Position numbers and translations under genes: made by a program
From: Nemophila menziesii
Taxonomy: Eukaryota; Streptophyta; Magnoliopsida; Boraginales; Hydrophyllaceae
Direction of reading: 5' to 3'
Assembly: GCA_029959085.1 (NCBI GenBank)
Contig: JARWIR010000027.1
Span: 558,001 to 622,000, forward strand
Length of the DNA stretch: 64,000 nt
Shown here: piece after piece, positions 23,854 to 36,608 of the stretch
How positions within the stretch are numbered: position 1 is the first letter of the stretch
How the letters are laid out: every line of letters starts with the position of its first letter
Notes under the pieces: model-generated
Told to the model about the DNA's origin: nothing
Databases searched by the model: none
Seen by the model: the letters and a program-made list of their open reading frames with translations, nothing else

Positions 23854-24027
23854 TTGGAAAGAGAAAACTCAAGGCTATACTTAGCAAACTTGCAAATTGT
23901 TTTAGAAAATGAAAGGCTAAGAAAGTTAGCCAAACAGCTCACTGGAGAGAAGCGGCACCCTGAAGCAATGATTGCTAGCTCATCCTCAAAGAAAAATGAA
24001 GTGAATCCCAAAAAGACTGAGAAATGA
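23854..24027 (+). pseudogene. ZPR: LITTLE ZIPPER-type gene, start codon lost
   Basis: The zipper frame is open, but the usual ATG is TTG (codon at 23854). Leu36 of the heptad series is Pro, and there are further changes (Ala6 to Ser, Ala16 to Val, Val40 to Ile). The next in-frame ATG lies beyond the zipper. The ATG at 23827 lies inside the predicted intron (23742-23837) and would be used only in unspliced RNA. TATA box at 23680-23687. With both start and zipper altered, it is probably inactive. Confidence 0.75.
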
Positions 24028-24200
24028 AGTATTTTTTTTGCTTGGAGAAATGAAGTATTTGATACCATCATGTTTTTCTTATTATTTAATAAATGTGTGT
24101 TTGTTTGATTACCCACAAGAGTTTATTTGATGAATAGCTTTGAGACAGTAAATGTAATGGTGTGATGTGTGTTTGTTGTTTGAATAATTGAATCTGCCTT

Positions 24201-24658
24201 TTAGCAATCTATTTTTAGTTTTTTAACTACGCTTGAGAACATTTCATAAAACGCCTTAAAGTAGTTGTAAGCAATCTCCACATCTTCCTTCCCACAAATC
24301 TCTCTCACACTGCAATTAAACAAAAACAAGTAAAGATCTTGAGAGTAATTGAGAAATCAAACTCGATAATAAAATTAAAAAAAATATATATGTACCAACC
24401 TGTGCATAGATTGTTGAGGAATACCACAATCAACAGTACGAATTCCAACTCCAGAAGCAAGAATTGGACCAATAGTGGACCCACACCCCATATCATTTCT
24501 TACCACAAAGTCCTATAAAAAAACGAGTCTTCATTTCTGCCTCTTATATGAAGAAAATATAATAATATTTAATTACCTGGAAGATTATGAATTTTTGCAA
24601 TTTTCTTAAAAAGAAAAGCAGTAATACCACTAGTGGCATATCGTTGATTAGCATTATG
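24201..24658 (-). pseudogene. Aspartyl aminopeptidase fragment, frameshifted
   Basis: A 5 bp deletion at the end of the first exon (LPVQ reduced to LP plus one base) breaks the frame into the middle exon. Otherwise as the reference copy. Confidence 0.75.
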
Positions 24659-27600
24659 TTCAAAAATTTGTTCTACTGTCGAGCAAATTGGGGTGTTTTT
24701 TCACATTGGTGTAAATTAATTTGAATGTTTTTTTTTCATTTTTGATCAAATTTATAATTAATTATATTGAGAAAATTAGGTAGATTTTTCCTATATATAT
24801 TTTACAGAATATCGAAATATACACCAACACCACAAGAGATGTTTTTGCACTTAATTTGTTAGACCATCTATTCATAGTGGTTGGAGTATGTATGGAGAGT
24901 AGGGAAATAGATGTAAGAGAAATTAAATTAGGTTGTAAGACTTGTTTGACACCTATTGGAGAAAGCATATTTTCAAACATCATATATGGTAGTCTACCAT
25001 ACATTCTTTTTATTTTATCTCCTTGTGGTTTACATATGTGAACGTATTTTTATTTAGGTTGAAGAAATACATCATATCTTTTGTGGTCTTAGAAAATATG
25101 TGTATAAACTCATGATATTTTAAAAGTGTACAATGTCACCTTATGTTATTAGAATAGTACACACAGCCTATGAATTAAATGTTTAGCTATTTGAATTATT
25201 TATTACACTTATTTTATATTTTTTGTGTTCATGTCCCCTTGGTTAATGGTTGTTCTTTTTGTTAATTCTTATAGTCAAATTTTAATTTTAATTATATTTA
25301 ATTTATTTTGATTATTACAGAATATGCTTCCTGGAATATCTTGCAATAGACTATTACCAGATTCCAGACAATGGTGACAAATTCAAGATACAAATTAATA
25401 GTGTAATCCAATTCTATTTCATATTTTAAACATGAATATTACACTTTTATTTGTTGTTGTCTATTAATTTTTTATGAACTAAATCATTTGTAGCTAGAGA
25501 AAGGGATAATGTATGAACCCTACATTTGGATTATGATGTTTCATTGTGTTTTGGGATATTACTATTCAAATGAATTGATTTAGCATTCATTATGTATTTA
25601 TGATTTCTTCAGCCCTTATGAAGATAAAGTTGTAGGTGGTATTAGTAGACTAGACTGTCATCCGGGAGGGAGAGAGGGGGAGATCGGATTATAGAAAATA
25701 ATATATAATCATTCGGTGTGTCTTATTGAATTAGGAGGTCTTGACTAACCGGATAGTCAATTAATTTAGAATTAATTACGTTTGAAAGTTTTGTACGGCT
25801 CACTCGGGAGAGGTCCATAGAATTGTACGATAACCCTCTATCTACCTGTGATGGAATTAAGGGATTTTAGAGTTTCGACTATTGCTAAAATAACAATTTA
25901 CCATGATATCCATAAATGGGTAAATTCATAATTAGTGGAAATTAGTAGCGACTCTCAAACTATCTTCTTATCTATATTCTCGTGTTGACTAGTATGTCCT
26001 TTGGTTAAAAATACATTACTAATCATATATTATTTATTTTGACTTTAATCCTTACTTTTGAGAAACAAAAAATATATTTTATGTTTTAGTTAACTGTAAT
26101 TTGTCCCCTCTACGCTTCCTGGAAAGACAAAAGAATTAACCTCCTAGTGCATATGGAGAACGATATTCCTAGTAATTATTTGTTACTTGTTAACGACTCA
26201 TTCACTTGTGGGTAGTAGCTCCCCTATGTGTTGATTTACCTATCACACTCTAGGGGACAACAAAGGTAAATACACATTGTAACGATTTTGTCCCTATACT
26301 AACGACATGTAGAGAAACGACATGTAATACACTACCACAATGATACTGAATGTATAGTTGCATCCTTATCTTCAAACCTTTGACAATCTGGAATCTATCA
26401 TATTTAGAAAATATGTACTTGGCGAACCCTATAGTATATAAGTTAATGTATTTTTCTTGCAATACACTTAACACTCTAGTTCACTACTCTTATAAGCTTC
26501 ATTTCATGACATCCAATTTAGATAATTTTACAGTTAACTTTAACAATGTTTCATCAAAAGCATCCTCAATGGTGATATTAGCAATTTTTTTTTGTGGTAG
26601 TCACTACTAGCTCTAAAAGACCTTGAAGGATTTTAAAAGTTATCTATGCTCGAACATTTTTATGAATGATATTTTGTTTTATTTATAACAACACTTATTT
26701 TAGTAAGAATAAGGGTAAAACTCATAAGCCATACTTTTCAGAATGCAATTCATCAATGAATGTCGTAACACTACATTATAATTCATCATAATTTAACTTT
26801 GACAAAAATAAACATTTAACTAGCATCACAATGTCACCATCCTATATTATTGGTAAATTCAAGGATATTTTAATAGATAAATTCTCTTAGATTACTGTAA
26901 GAAGTCGAGTACATCTATTGAACAATTAACTATTTAAAATAAGTTTTTAAATAATTTGATTAAGTAGTAATAAATTAAAATATTAATTTTTAATTTTTTG
27001 CATAGGTAATGTTCAATTTATAAACAATAACATATAAAGACAATTAGGGGATTAAAACTTTATCGAACAAATATCAAAAGTATACAGTAGAAACAATTTT
27101 ATTCATAGAAGTTAAATATAATACTTTATTAGAAAATATATAATAAGAAAAAAATAATTTCATGTTATTTATTAAAATTATAATTTTAAACTATAATTAA
27201 AATATTAATACAATTTAGGGTCCACACTAATTTCACAAACACAATAAAAAATAAACTACCCATTAAACCCTAATGTTGCCGCCTTTTCCTATACATATAC
27301 ATACATCTTCTTCCACTCTTAGTTTCAAACCTACTGTCAGCCTCCTCTTGATATTCCTTTTTTCGTCACTTTTACTATCTAACTCTAATGTCTAAATATT
27401 CGTTATCTTCTAATTTCAATCTTCTCTAATCGGAATTCATTTCTTCCATCCAATCTACTTTTTTTCAATTTCTCTGTAGTATCTCCCTCTTCTTCCTTAA
27501 TTATGATATTATCCTCAACTATTGTCTCCATCTAGATCTGCAGTCTTCTGTCTAAATACTATTTTTACATGCTAGTATCTTAGATCGTTGGCCATATCAT

Positions 27601-27833
27601 TTCAATTTATAAATCTAAGGTACTTTTTTAATTTAAAAATTTGTTCTACCAATGTGAACTAGTATAAACAGAGTAAATCACCTTCCTCATTTGCTCATTT
27701 TGTAGTGTAAATCATTTAAAGGAGGTGAGATAGCAAATCTATGAATAGAATTTGGAATATAAAGGTATGTATACTAGTCTAAAACAAGTAAACTAACATT
27801 TTTTTCTTGTCTTTCAGGAACAAGAAGAAAGAG

Positions 27834-28007
27834 ATGGAAAGAGAAAACGCAAGGCTATACTTAGCAAACTTGCATATTGCTTTAGAAAATGAAAGGCTAA
27901 GAAAGTTAGCCAAACAACTCACTGGAGAGAAGCGGCACCTGGAAGCAATGGTTGCTAGCTCATCCTCAAAGAAAAATGAAGTGAATCCCAAAAAGACTGA
28001 GAAATGA
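27834..28007 (+). CDS. ZPR: LITTLE ZIPPER-type microprotein (LHIAL, KKTEK)
   Basis: Intact 57-codon frame. Differs from the reference protein by Gln14 to His only, which leaves the heptad residues unchanged. Intron 27725-27817 (93 bp, donor GTGAGA). The TATA box is altered to TATAAACA (27663-27670), the only copy where it is, so its promoter may be weaker. Confidence 0.83.
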   Translation: MERENARLYLANLHIALENERLRKLAKQLTGEKRHLEAMVASSSSKKNEVNPKKTEK

Positions 28008-28180
28008 AGTATTTTTTTTGCTTGGAGAAATGAAGTATTTGATCCCATCATGTTTTTCTTATTATTTAATAAATGTGTGTTTGTTTGATTACCCACAAGA
28101 GTTTATTTGATGAATAGCTTTGAGACAGTAAATGTAATGGTGTGATGTGTGTTTGTTGTTTGAATAATTGAATCTGCCTT

Positions 28181-28642
28181 TTAGCAATCTATTTTTAGTT
28201 TTTTATCTACGCTTGAGAACATTTCATAAAACGCCTTAAAGTAGTTGTAAGCAATCTCCACATCTTCCTTCTCACAAATCTCTCTCGCACTGCAATTAAA
28301 CAAAAACAAGTAAAGATCTTGAGAGTAATTGAGAAATCAAACTCGATAATAAAATTAAAAAAAATATATATGTACCAACCTGTGCATAGATTGTTGAGGA
28401 ATACCACAATCAACAGTACGAATTCCAACTCCAGAAGCAAGAATTGGACCAATATTGGACCCACACCCCATATCATTTCTTACCACAAAGTCCTATAAAA
28501 AACGAGTCTTCATTTCTGCCTCTTATATGAAGAAAATATAATAATATTTAATTACCTGAACTGGAAGATTATGAATTGTTGCAATTTCCTTAAAAAGAAA
28601 AGCAGTAATACCACTAGTGGCATATCGTTGATTAGCATTATG
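28181..28642 (-). pseudogene. Aspartyl aminopeptidase fragment
   Basis: Frame open. Changes here: Thr to Asn in GCGSTIGPI, and VREICGKED reads AREICEKED. The first exon keeps FKEIA, the commoner family form, where the reference copy has FKKIA. Confidence 0.78.
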
Positions 28643-31600
28643 TTCAAAAATTTGTTCTACTGTCGAGCAAATTGGGGTGTTTTTTCACATTGGTGTAAAT
28701 TAATTTGAATGTTTTTTTTCATTTTTGATCAAATTTATAATTAATTATATTGAGAAAATTAGGTAGATTTTTCCTATATATATTTTACAGAATATCGAAA
28801 TATACACCAACACCACAAGAGATGTTTTTGCACTTAATTTGTTAGACCATCTATTCATAGTGGTTGGAGTATGTATGGAGAGTAGGGAAATAGATGTAAG
28901 AGAAATTAAATTAGGTTGTAAGACTTGTTTGACACCTATTGGAGAAAGCATATTTTCAAACATCATATATGGTAGTCTACCATACATTCTTTTTATTTTA
29001 TCTCCTTGTGGTTTACATATGTGAACGTATTTTTATTTAGGTTGAAGAAATACATCATATCTTTTGTGGTCTTAGAAAATATGTGTATAAACTCATGATA
29101 TTTTAAAAGTGTACAATGTCACCTTATGTTATTAGAATAGTACACACAGCCTATGAATTAAATGTTTAGCTATTTGAATTATTTATTACACTTATTTTAT
29201 ATTTTTTGTGTTCATGTCCCCTTGGTTAATGGTTGTTCTTTTTGTTAATTCTTATAATCAAATTTTAATTTTAATTATATTTAATTTATTTTGATTATTA
29301 CAGAATATGCTTCCTAGAATATCTTGCAATAGACTATTACCAGATTCCAGACAATGGTGACAAATTCAAGATACAAATTAATAGTGTAATCCAATTCTAT
29401 TTCATATTTTAAACATGAATATTACACATTTATTTGTTGTTGTCTATTAATTTTTTATGAACTAAATCATTTGTAGCTAGAGAAAGGGATAATGTATGAA
29501 CCCTACATTTGGATTATGATGTTTCATTGTGTTTTGGGATATTACTATTCAAATGAATTGATTTAGCATTCATTATGTATTTATGATTTCTTCAGCCCTT
29601 ATGAAGATAAAGTTGTAGGTAGTATTAGTAGACTAGACTGTCATCCGGGAGGGAGAGAGGGGGAGATCGGATTATAGAAAATAATATATAATCATTCGGT
29701 GTGTCTTATTGAGTTAGGAGGTCTTGACTAACCGGATAGTCAATTAATTTAGAATTAATTACGTTTGAAAGTTTTGTACGGCTCACTCGGGAGAGGTCCA
29801 TAGAATTGTAGGATAACCCTCTATCTACCTGGGATGGAATTAAGGGATTTTAGAGTTTCGACTATTGCTAAAATAACAATTTACCATGATATCCATAAAT
29901 GGGTAAATTCATAATTAGTGGAAATTAGTAGCGACTCTCAAACTATCTTCTTATCTATATTCTCGTGTTGACTAGTATGTCCTTTGGTTAAAAATACATT
30001 ACTAATCATATATTATTTATTTTGACTTTAATCCTTACTTTTGAGAAACAAAAAATATATTTTATGTTTTAGTTAACTGTAATTTGTCCCCTCTACGCTT
30101 CCTGGAAAGACAAAAGAATTAACCTCCTAGTGCATATGGAGAACGATATTCCTAGTAATTATTTGTTACTTGTTAACGACTCATTCACTTGTGGGTAGTA
30201 GCTCCCCTATGTGTTGATTAACCTATCACACTCTAGGGGACAACAAAGGGAAATACACATTGTAACGATTTTGTCCCTATACTAACGACATGTAGAGAAA
30301 CGACATGTAATACACTACCACAATGATACTGAATGTATAGTTGCATCCTTATCTTCAAACCTTTGACAATCTGGAATCTATCATATTTAGAAAATATGTA
30401 CTTGGCGAACCCTATAGTATATAAGTTAATGTATTTTTCTTGCAATACACTTAACACTCTAGTTCACTACTCTTATAAGCTTCATTTCATGACATCCAAT
30501 TTACATAATTTTACAATTAACTTTAACAATATTTCATCAAAAGCATCCTCAATGGTGATATTAGCAATTTTTTTTTGTGGTAGTCACTACTAGCTCTAAA
30601 AGACCTTGAAGGATTTTAAAAGTTATCTATGCTCGAACATTTTTATGAATGATATTTTGTTTTATTAATAACAACACTTATTTTAGTAAGAATAAGGGTA
30701 AAACTCATAAGCCATACTTTTCAGAATGCAATTCATCAATGAATGTCGTAACACTACATTATAATTCATCATAATTTAACTTTGACAAAAATAAACATTT
30801 AACTAGCATCACAATGTCACCATCCTATATTATTGGTAAATTCAAGGATATTTTAATAGATAAATTATCTTAGATTACTGTAAGAAGTCGAGTACATCTA
30901 TTGAACAATTAACTATTTAAAACTAAGTTTTTAAATAATTTGATTAAGTAGTAATAAATTAAAATATTAATTTTTAATTTTTTGCATAGGTAATGTTCAA
31001 TTTATAAACAATAACATATAAAGACAATTAGGGGATTAAAACTTTATCGAACAAATATCAAAAGTATACAGTAGAAACAATTTTATTCATAGAAGTTAAA
31101 TATAATACTTTATTAGAAAATATATAATAAGAAAAAAATAATTTCATGTTATTTATTAAAATTATAATTTTAAACTATAATTAAAATATTAATACAATTT
31201 AGGGTCCACACTAATTTTACAAACACAATAAAAAATAAACTACCCATTAAACCCTAATGTTGCCGCCTTTTCCTATACATATACATACATCTTCTTCCAC
31301 TCTTAGTTTCAAACCTACTGTCAGCCTCCTCTTGATATTCCTTTTTTCGTCACTTTTTCTATCTAACTCTAATGTCTAAATATTCGTTATCTTCTAATTT
31401 CAATCTTCTCTAATCGGAATTCATTTCTTCCATCCAATCTACTTTTTTTCAATTTCTCTGTAGTATCTCCCTCTTCTTCCTTAATTATGATATTATCCTC
31501 AACTATTGTCTCCATCTAGATCTGCAGTCTTCTGTCTAAATACTATTTTTACATGCTAGTATCTTAGATCGTTGGCCATATCATTTCAATTTATAAATCT

Positions 31601-31817
31601 AAGGTACTTTTTTAATTTAAAAATTTGTTCTACCAATGTGAATTAGTATAAATAGAGTAAATCACCTTCCTCATTTGCTCATTTTGTAGTGTAAATCATT
31701 TAAAGGAGGTGAGATAGCAAATCTATGAATAGAATTTGGAATATAAAGGTATGTATACTAGTCTAAAACAAGTAAACTAACATTTTTTTCTTGTCTTTCA
31801 GGAACAAGAAGATAGAG

Positions 31818-31991
31818 ATGGAAAGAGAAAACGCAAGGCTATACTTAGCAAACTTGCATATTGCTTTAGAAAATGAAAGGCTAAGAAAGTTAGCCAAACA
31901 ACTCACTGGAGAGAAGCGGCACCTGGAAGCAATGGTTGCTAGCTCATCCTCAAAGAAAAATGAAGTGAATCCCAAAACGACTGAGAAATGA
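31818..31991 (+). CDS. ZPR: LITTLE ZIPPER-type microprotein (LHIAL, KTTEK)
   Basis: Intact 57-codon frame with His14 and Thr54. The predicted protein is identical to those at 35800, 39782 and 63598. Intron 31709-31801, TATA box 31647-31654. One substitution in the 5' leader (AAGATAGAG) does not touch the frame. Confidence 0.85.
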   Translation: MERENARLYLANLHIALENERLRKLAKQLTGEKRHLEAMVASSSSKKNEVNPKTTEK

Positions 31992-32164
31992 AGTATTTTT
32001 TTTGCTTGGAGAAATGAAGTATTTGATCCCATCATGTTTTTCTTATTATTTAATAAATGTGTGTTTGTTTGATTACCCACAAGAGTTTATTTGATGAATA
32101 GCTTTGAGACAGTAAATGTAATGGTGTGATGTGTGTTTGTTGTTTGAATAATTGAATCTGCCTT

Positions 32165-32626
32165 TTAGCAATCTATTTTTAGTTTTTTATCTACGCTTGA
32201 GAACATTTCATAAAACGCATTAAAGTAGTTGTAAGCAATCTCCACATCTTCCTTCTCACAAATCTCTCTCGCACTGCAATTAAACAAAAACAAATAAAAA
32301 TCTTGAGAGTAATTGAGAAATCAAACTCGATAATAAAATTAAAAAAAATATATATGTACCAACCTGTGCATAGATTGTTGAGGAATACCACAATCAACAG
32401 TACGAATTCCAACTCCAGAAGCAAGAATTGGACCAATAGTGGACCCACACCCCATATCATTTCTTACCACAAAGTCCTATAAAAAACGAGTCTTCATTTC
32501 TGCCTCTTATATGAAGAAAATATAATAATATTTAATTACCTGAACTGGAAGATTATGAATTGTTGCAATTTCCTTAAAAAGAAAAGCAGTAATACCACTA
32601 GTGGCATATCGTTGATTAGCATTATG
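32165..32626 (-). pseudogene. Aspartyl aminopeptidase fragment
   Basis: Frame open. AREICEKED form as in the previous unit, and FKAF reads FNAF in the last exon, a variant shared with the next two copies. Confidence 0.78.
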
Positions 32627-35600
32627 TTCAAAAATTTGTTCTACTGTCGAGCAAATTGGGGTGTTTTTTCACATTGGTGTAAATTAATTTGAATGTTTTT
32701 TTCATTTTTGATCAAATTTATAATTAATTATATTGAGAAAATTAGGTAGATTTTTCCTATATATATTTTACAGAATATCGAAATATACACCAACACCACA
32801 AGAGATGTTTTTGCACTTAATTTGTTAGACCATCTATTCATAGTGGTTGGAGTATGTATGGAGAGTAGGGAAATAGATGTAAGAGAAATTAAATTAGGTT
32901 GTAAGACTTGTTTGACACCTATTGGAGAATGCATATTTTCAAACATCATATATGGTAGTCTACCATACATTCTTTTTATTTTATCTCCTTGTGGTTTACA
33001 TATGTGAACGTATTTTTATTTAGGTTGAAGAAATACATCATATCTTTTGTGGTCTTAGAAAATATGTGTATAAACTCATGATATTTTAAAAGTGTACAAT
33101 GTCACCTTATGTTATTAGAATAGTACACACAGCCTATGAATTAAATGTTTGGCTATTTGAATTATTTATTACATTTATTTTATATTTTTTGTGTTCATGT
33201 CCCCTTGGTTAATGGTTGTTCTTTTTGTTAATTCTTATAGTCAAATTTTAATTTTAATTATATTTAATTTATTTTGATTATTACAGAATATGCTTCCTAG
33301 AATATCTTGCAATAGACTATTACCAGATTCCAGACAATGGTGACAAATTCAAGATACAAATTAATAGTGTAATCCAATTCTATTTCATATTTTAAACATG
33401 AATATTACACATTTATTTGTTGTTGTCTATTAATTTTTTATGAACTAAATCATTTGTAGCTAGAGAAAGGGATAATGTATGAACCCTACATTTGGATTAT
33501 GATGTTTCATTGTGTTTTGGGATATTACTATTCAAATGAATTGATTTAGCATTCATTATGTATTTATGATTTCTTCAGCCCTTATGAAGATAAAGTTGTA
33601 GGTGGTATTAGTAGACTAGACTGTCATCCGGGAGGGAGAGAGGGGGAGATCGGATTATAGAAAATAATATATAATCATTCGGTGTGTCTTATTGAGTTAG
33701 GAGGTCTTGACTAACCGGATAGTCAATTAATTTAGAATTAATTACGTTTGAAAGTTTTGTACGGCTCACTCGGGAGAGGTCCATAGAATTGTAGGATAAC
33801 CCTCTATCTACCTGGGATGGAATTAAGGGATTTTAGAGTTTCGACTATTGCTAAAATAACAATTTACCATGATATCCATAAATGGGTAAATTCATAATTA
33901 GTGGAAATTAGTAGCGACTCTCAAACTATCTTCTTATCTATATTCTCGTGTTGACTAGTATGTCCTTTGGTTAAAAATACATTACTAATCATATATTATT
34001 TATTTTGACTTTAATCCTTACTTTTGAGAAACAAAAAATATATTTTATGTTTTAGTTAACTGTAATTTGTCCCCTCTACGCTTCCTGGAAAGACAAAAGA
34101 ATTAACCTCCTAGTGCATATGGAGAACGATATTCCTAGTAATTATTTGTTACTTGTTAACGACTCATTCACTTGTGGGTAGTAGCTCCCCTATGTGTTGA
34201 TTTACCTATCACACTCTAGGGGACAACAAAGGTAAATACACATTGTAACGATTTTGTCCCTATACTAACGACATGTAGAGAAACGACATGTAATACACTA
34301 CCACAATGATACTGAATGTATAGTTGCATCCTTATCTTCAAACCTTTGACAATCTGGAATCTATCATATTTAGAAAATATGTACTTGGCGAACCCTATAG
34401 TATATAAGTTAATGTATTTTTCTTGCAATACACTTAACACTCTAGTTCACTACTCTTATAAGCTTCATTTCATGACATCCAATTTAGATAATTTTACAGT
34501 TAACTTTAACAATGTTTCATCAAAAGCATCCTCAATGGTGATATTAGCAATTTTTTTTTGTGGTAGTCACTACTAGCTCTAAAAGACCTTGAAGGATTTT
34601 AAAAGTTATCTATGCTCGAACATTTTTATGAATGATATTTTGTTTTATTAATAACAACACTTATTTTAGTAAGAATAAGAGTAAAACTCATAAGCCATAC
34701 TTTTCAGAATGCAATTCATCAATGAATGTCGTAACACTACATTATAATTCATCATAATTTAACTTTGACAAAAATAAACATTTAACTAGCATCACAATGT
34801 CACCATCCTATATTATTGGTAAATTCAAGGATATTTTAATAGATAAATTATCTTAGATTACTGTAAGAAGTCGAGTACATCTATTGAACAATTAACTATT
34901 TAAAACTAAGTTTTTAAATAATTTGATTAAGTAGTAATAAATTAAAATATTAATTTTTAATTTTTTGCATAGGCAATGTTCAATTTATAAACAATAACAT
35001 ATAAAGACAATTAGGGGATTAAAACTTTATCGAATAAATATCAAAAGTATACAGTAGAAACAATTTTATTCATAGAAGTTAAATATAAAACTTTATTAGA
35101 AAATATATAATAAGAAAAAAATAATTTCATGTTATTTATTAAAATTATAATTTTAAACTATAATTAAAATATTAATACAATTTAGGGTCCACACTAATTT
35201 CACAAACACAATAAAAAATAAACTACCCATTAAACCCTAATGTTGCCGCCTTTTCCTATACATATACATACATCTTCTTCCACTCTTAGTTTCAAACCTA
35301 CTGTCAGCCTCCTCTTGATATTCCTTTTTTCGTCACTTTTTCTATCTAACTCTAATGTCTAAATATTCGTTATCTTCTAATTTCAATCTTCTCTAATCGG
35401 AATTCATTTCTTCCATCCAATCTACTTTTTTTCAATTTCCCTGTAGTATCTCCCTCTTCTTCCTTAATTATGATATTATCCTCAACTATTGTCTCCATCT
35501 AGATCTGCAGTCTTCTGTCTAAATACTATTTTTACATGCTAGTATCTTAGATCGTTGGCCATATCATTTCAATTTATAAATCTAAGGTACTTTTTTAATT

Positions 35601-35799
35601 TAAAAATTTGTTCTACCAATGTGAATTAGTATAAATAGAGTAAATCACCTTCTCATTTGCTCATTTTGTAGTGTAAATCATTTAAAGGAGGTGAGATAGC
35701 AAATCTATGAATAGAATTTGGAATATAAAGGTATGTATACTAGTCTAAAACAAGTAAACTAACATTTTTTTCTTGTCTTTCAGGAACAAGAAGAAAGAG

Positions 35800-35973
35800 A
35801 TGGAAAGAGAAAACGCAAGGCTATACTTAGCAAACTTGCATATTGCTTTAGAAAATGAAAGGCTAAGAAAGTTAGCCAAACAACTCACTGGAGAGAAGCG
35901 GCACCTGGAAGCAATGGTTGCTAGCTCATCCTCAAAGAAAAATGAAGTGAATCCCAAAACGACTGAGAAATGA
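35800..35973 (+). CDS. ZPR: LITTLE ZIPPER-type microprotein (LHIAL, KTTEK)
   Basis: Intact 57-codon frame, protein identical to the copy at 31818. Intron 35691-35783 with donor GTGAGA, TATA box 35630-35637. A one-base deletion in the leader (CACCTTCTC) lies outside the frame and is shared with the next unit. Confidence 0.85.
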   Translation: MERENARLYLANLHIALENERLRKLAKQLTGEKRHLEAMVASSSSKKNEVNPKTTEK

Positions 35974-36146
35974 AGTATTTTTTTTGCTTGGAGAAATGAA
36001 GTATTTGATCCCATCATGTTTTTCTTATTATTTAATAAATGTGTGTTTGTTTGATTACCCACAAGAGTTTATTTGATGAATAGCTTTGAGACAGTAAATG
36101 TAATGGTGTGATGTGTGTTTGTTGTTTGAATAATTGAATCTGCCTT

Positions 36147-36608
36147 TTAGCAATCTATTTTTAGTTTTTTATCTACGCTTGAGAACATTTCATAAAACGC
36201 ATTAAAGTAGTTGTAAGCAATCTCCACATCTTCCTTCTCACAAATCTCTCTCGCACTGCAATTAAACAAAAACAAGTAAAAATCTTGAGAGTAATTGAGA
36301 AATCAAACTCGATAATAAAATTAAAAAAATAATATATGTACCAACCTGTGCATAGATTGTTGAGGAATACCACAATCAACAGTACGAATTCCAACTCCAG
36401 AAGCAAGAATTGGACCAATAGTGGACCCACACCCCATATCATTTCTTACCACAAAGTCCTATAAAAAACGAGTCTTCATTTCTGCCTCTTATATGAAGAA
36501 AATATAATAATATTTAATTACCTGAACGGGAAGATTATGAATTGTTGCAATTTCCTTAAAAAGAAAAGCAGTAATACCACTAGTGGCATATCGTTGATTA
36601 GCATTATG
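36147..36608 (-). pseudogene. Aspartyl aminopeptidase fragment
   Basis: Frame open; AREICEKED and FNAF variants. A synonymous change in the LPVQ codons. Confidence 0.78.

Larger units (their letters stand above)
20737..24742 (+). repeat. Tandem 4-kb unit, start 20737
   Basis: 4006 bp, the longest unit. The extra length is partly the 27 bp tandem duplication at about 23167-23220 that it shares with the truncated unit on the other side of the interruption. Confidence 0.95.
24743..28725 (+). repeat. Tandem 4-kb unit, start 24743
   Basis: 3983 bp. Belongs with the next three units to a closely related subgroup (spacing 3983, 3983, 3982, 3982). Confidence 0.95.
28726..32708 (+). repeat. Tandem 4-kb unit, start 28726
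   Basis: 3983 bp. Carries the private variants CTAATTTTAC (near 31213) and CACTTTTTCTATC (near 31350), which recur in the last unit of the window. Confidence 0.95.

Noticed and set aside
24762..25041. 80-codon minus and 61-codon plus frames at the start of each unit
   Set aside because: They overlap each other on opposite strands, vary in length between units, break in the diverged copy at 17765-17990 and match no family I know.
26250..26610. 74-codon minus and 86-codon plus frames in the middle of each unit
   Set aside because: Overlapping frames in AT-rich DNA; the diverged copy at 16360-16620 has frame-changing indels, so no protein is supported.
28207..28476. 89-codon minus frame across the aminopeptidase intron
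   Set aside because: It reads through an intron in the wrong frame. The exons on the same strand give the true aminopeptidase sequence in a different frame when spliced.
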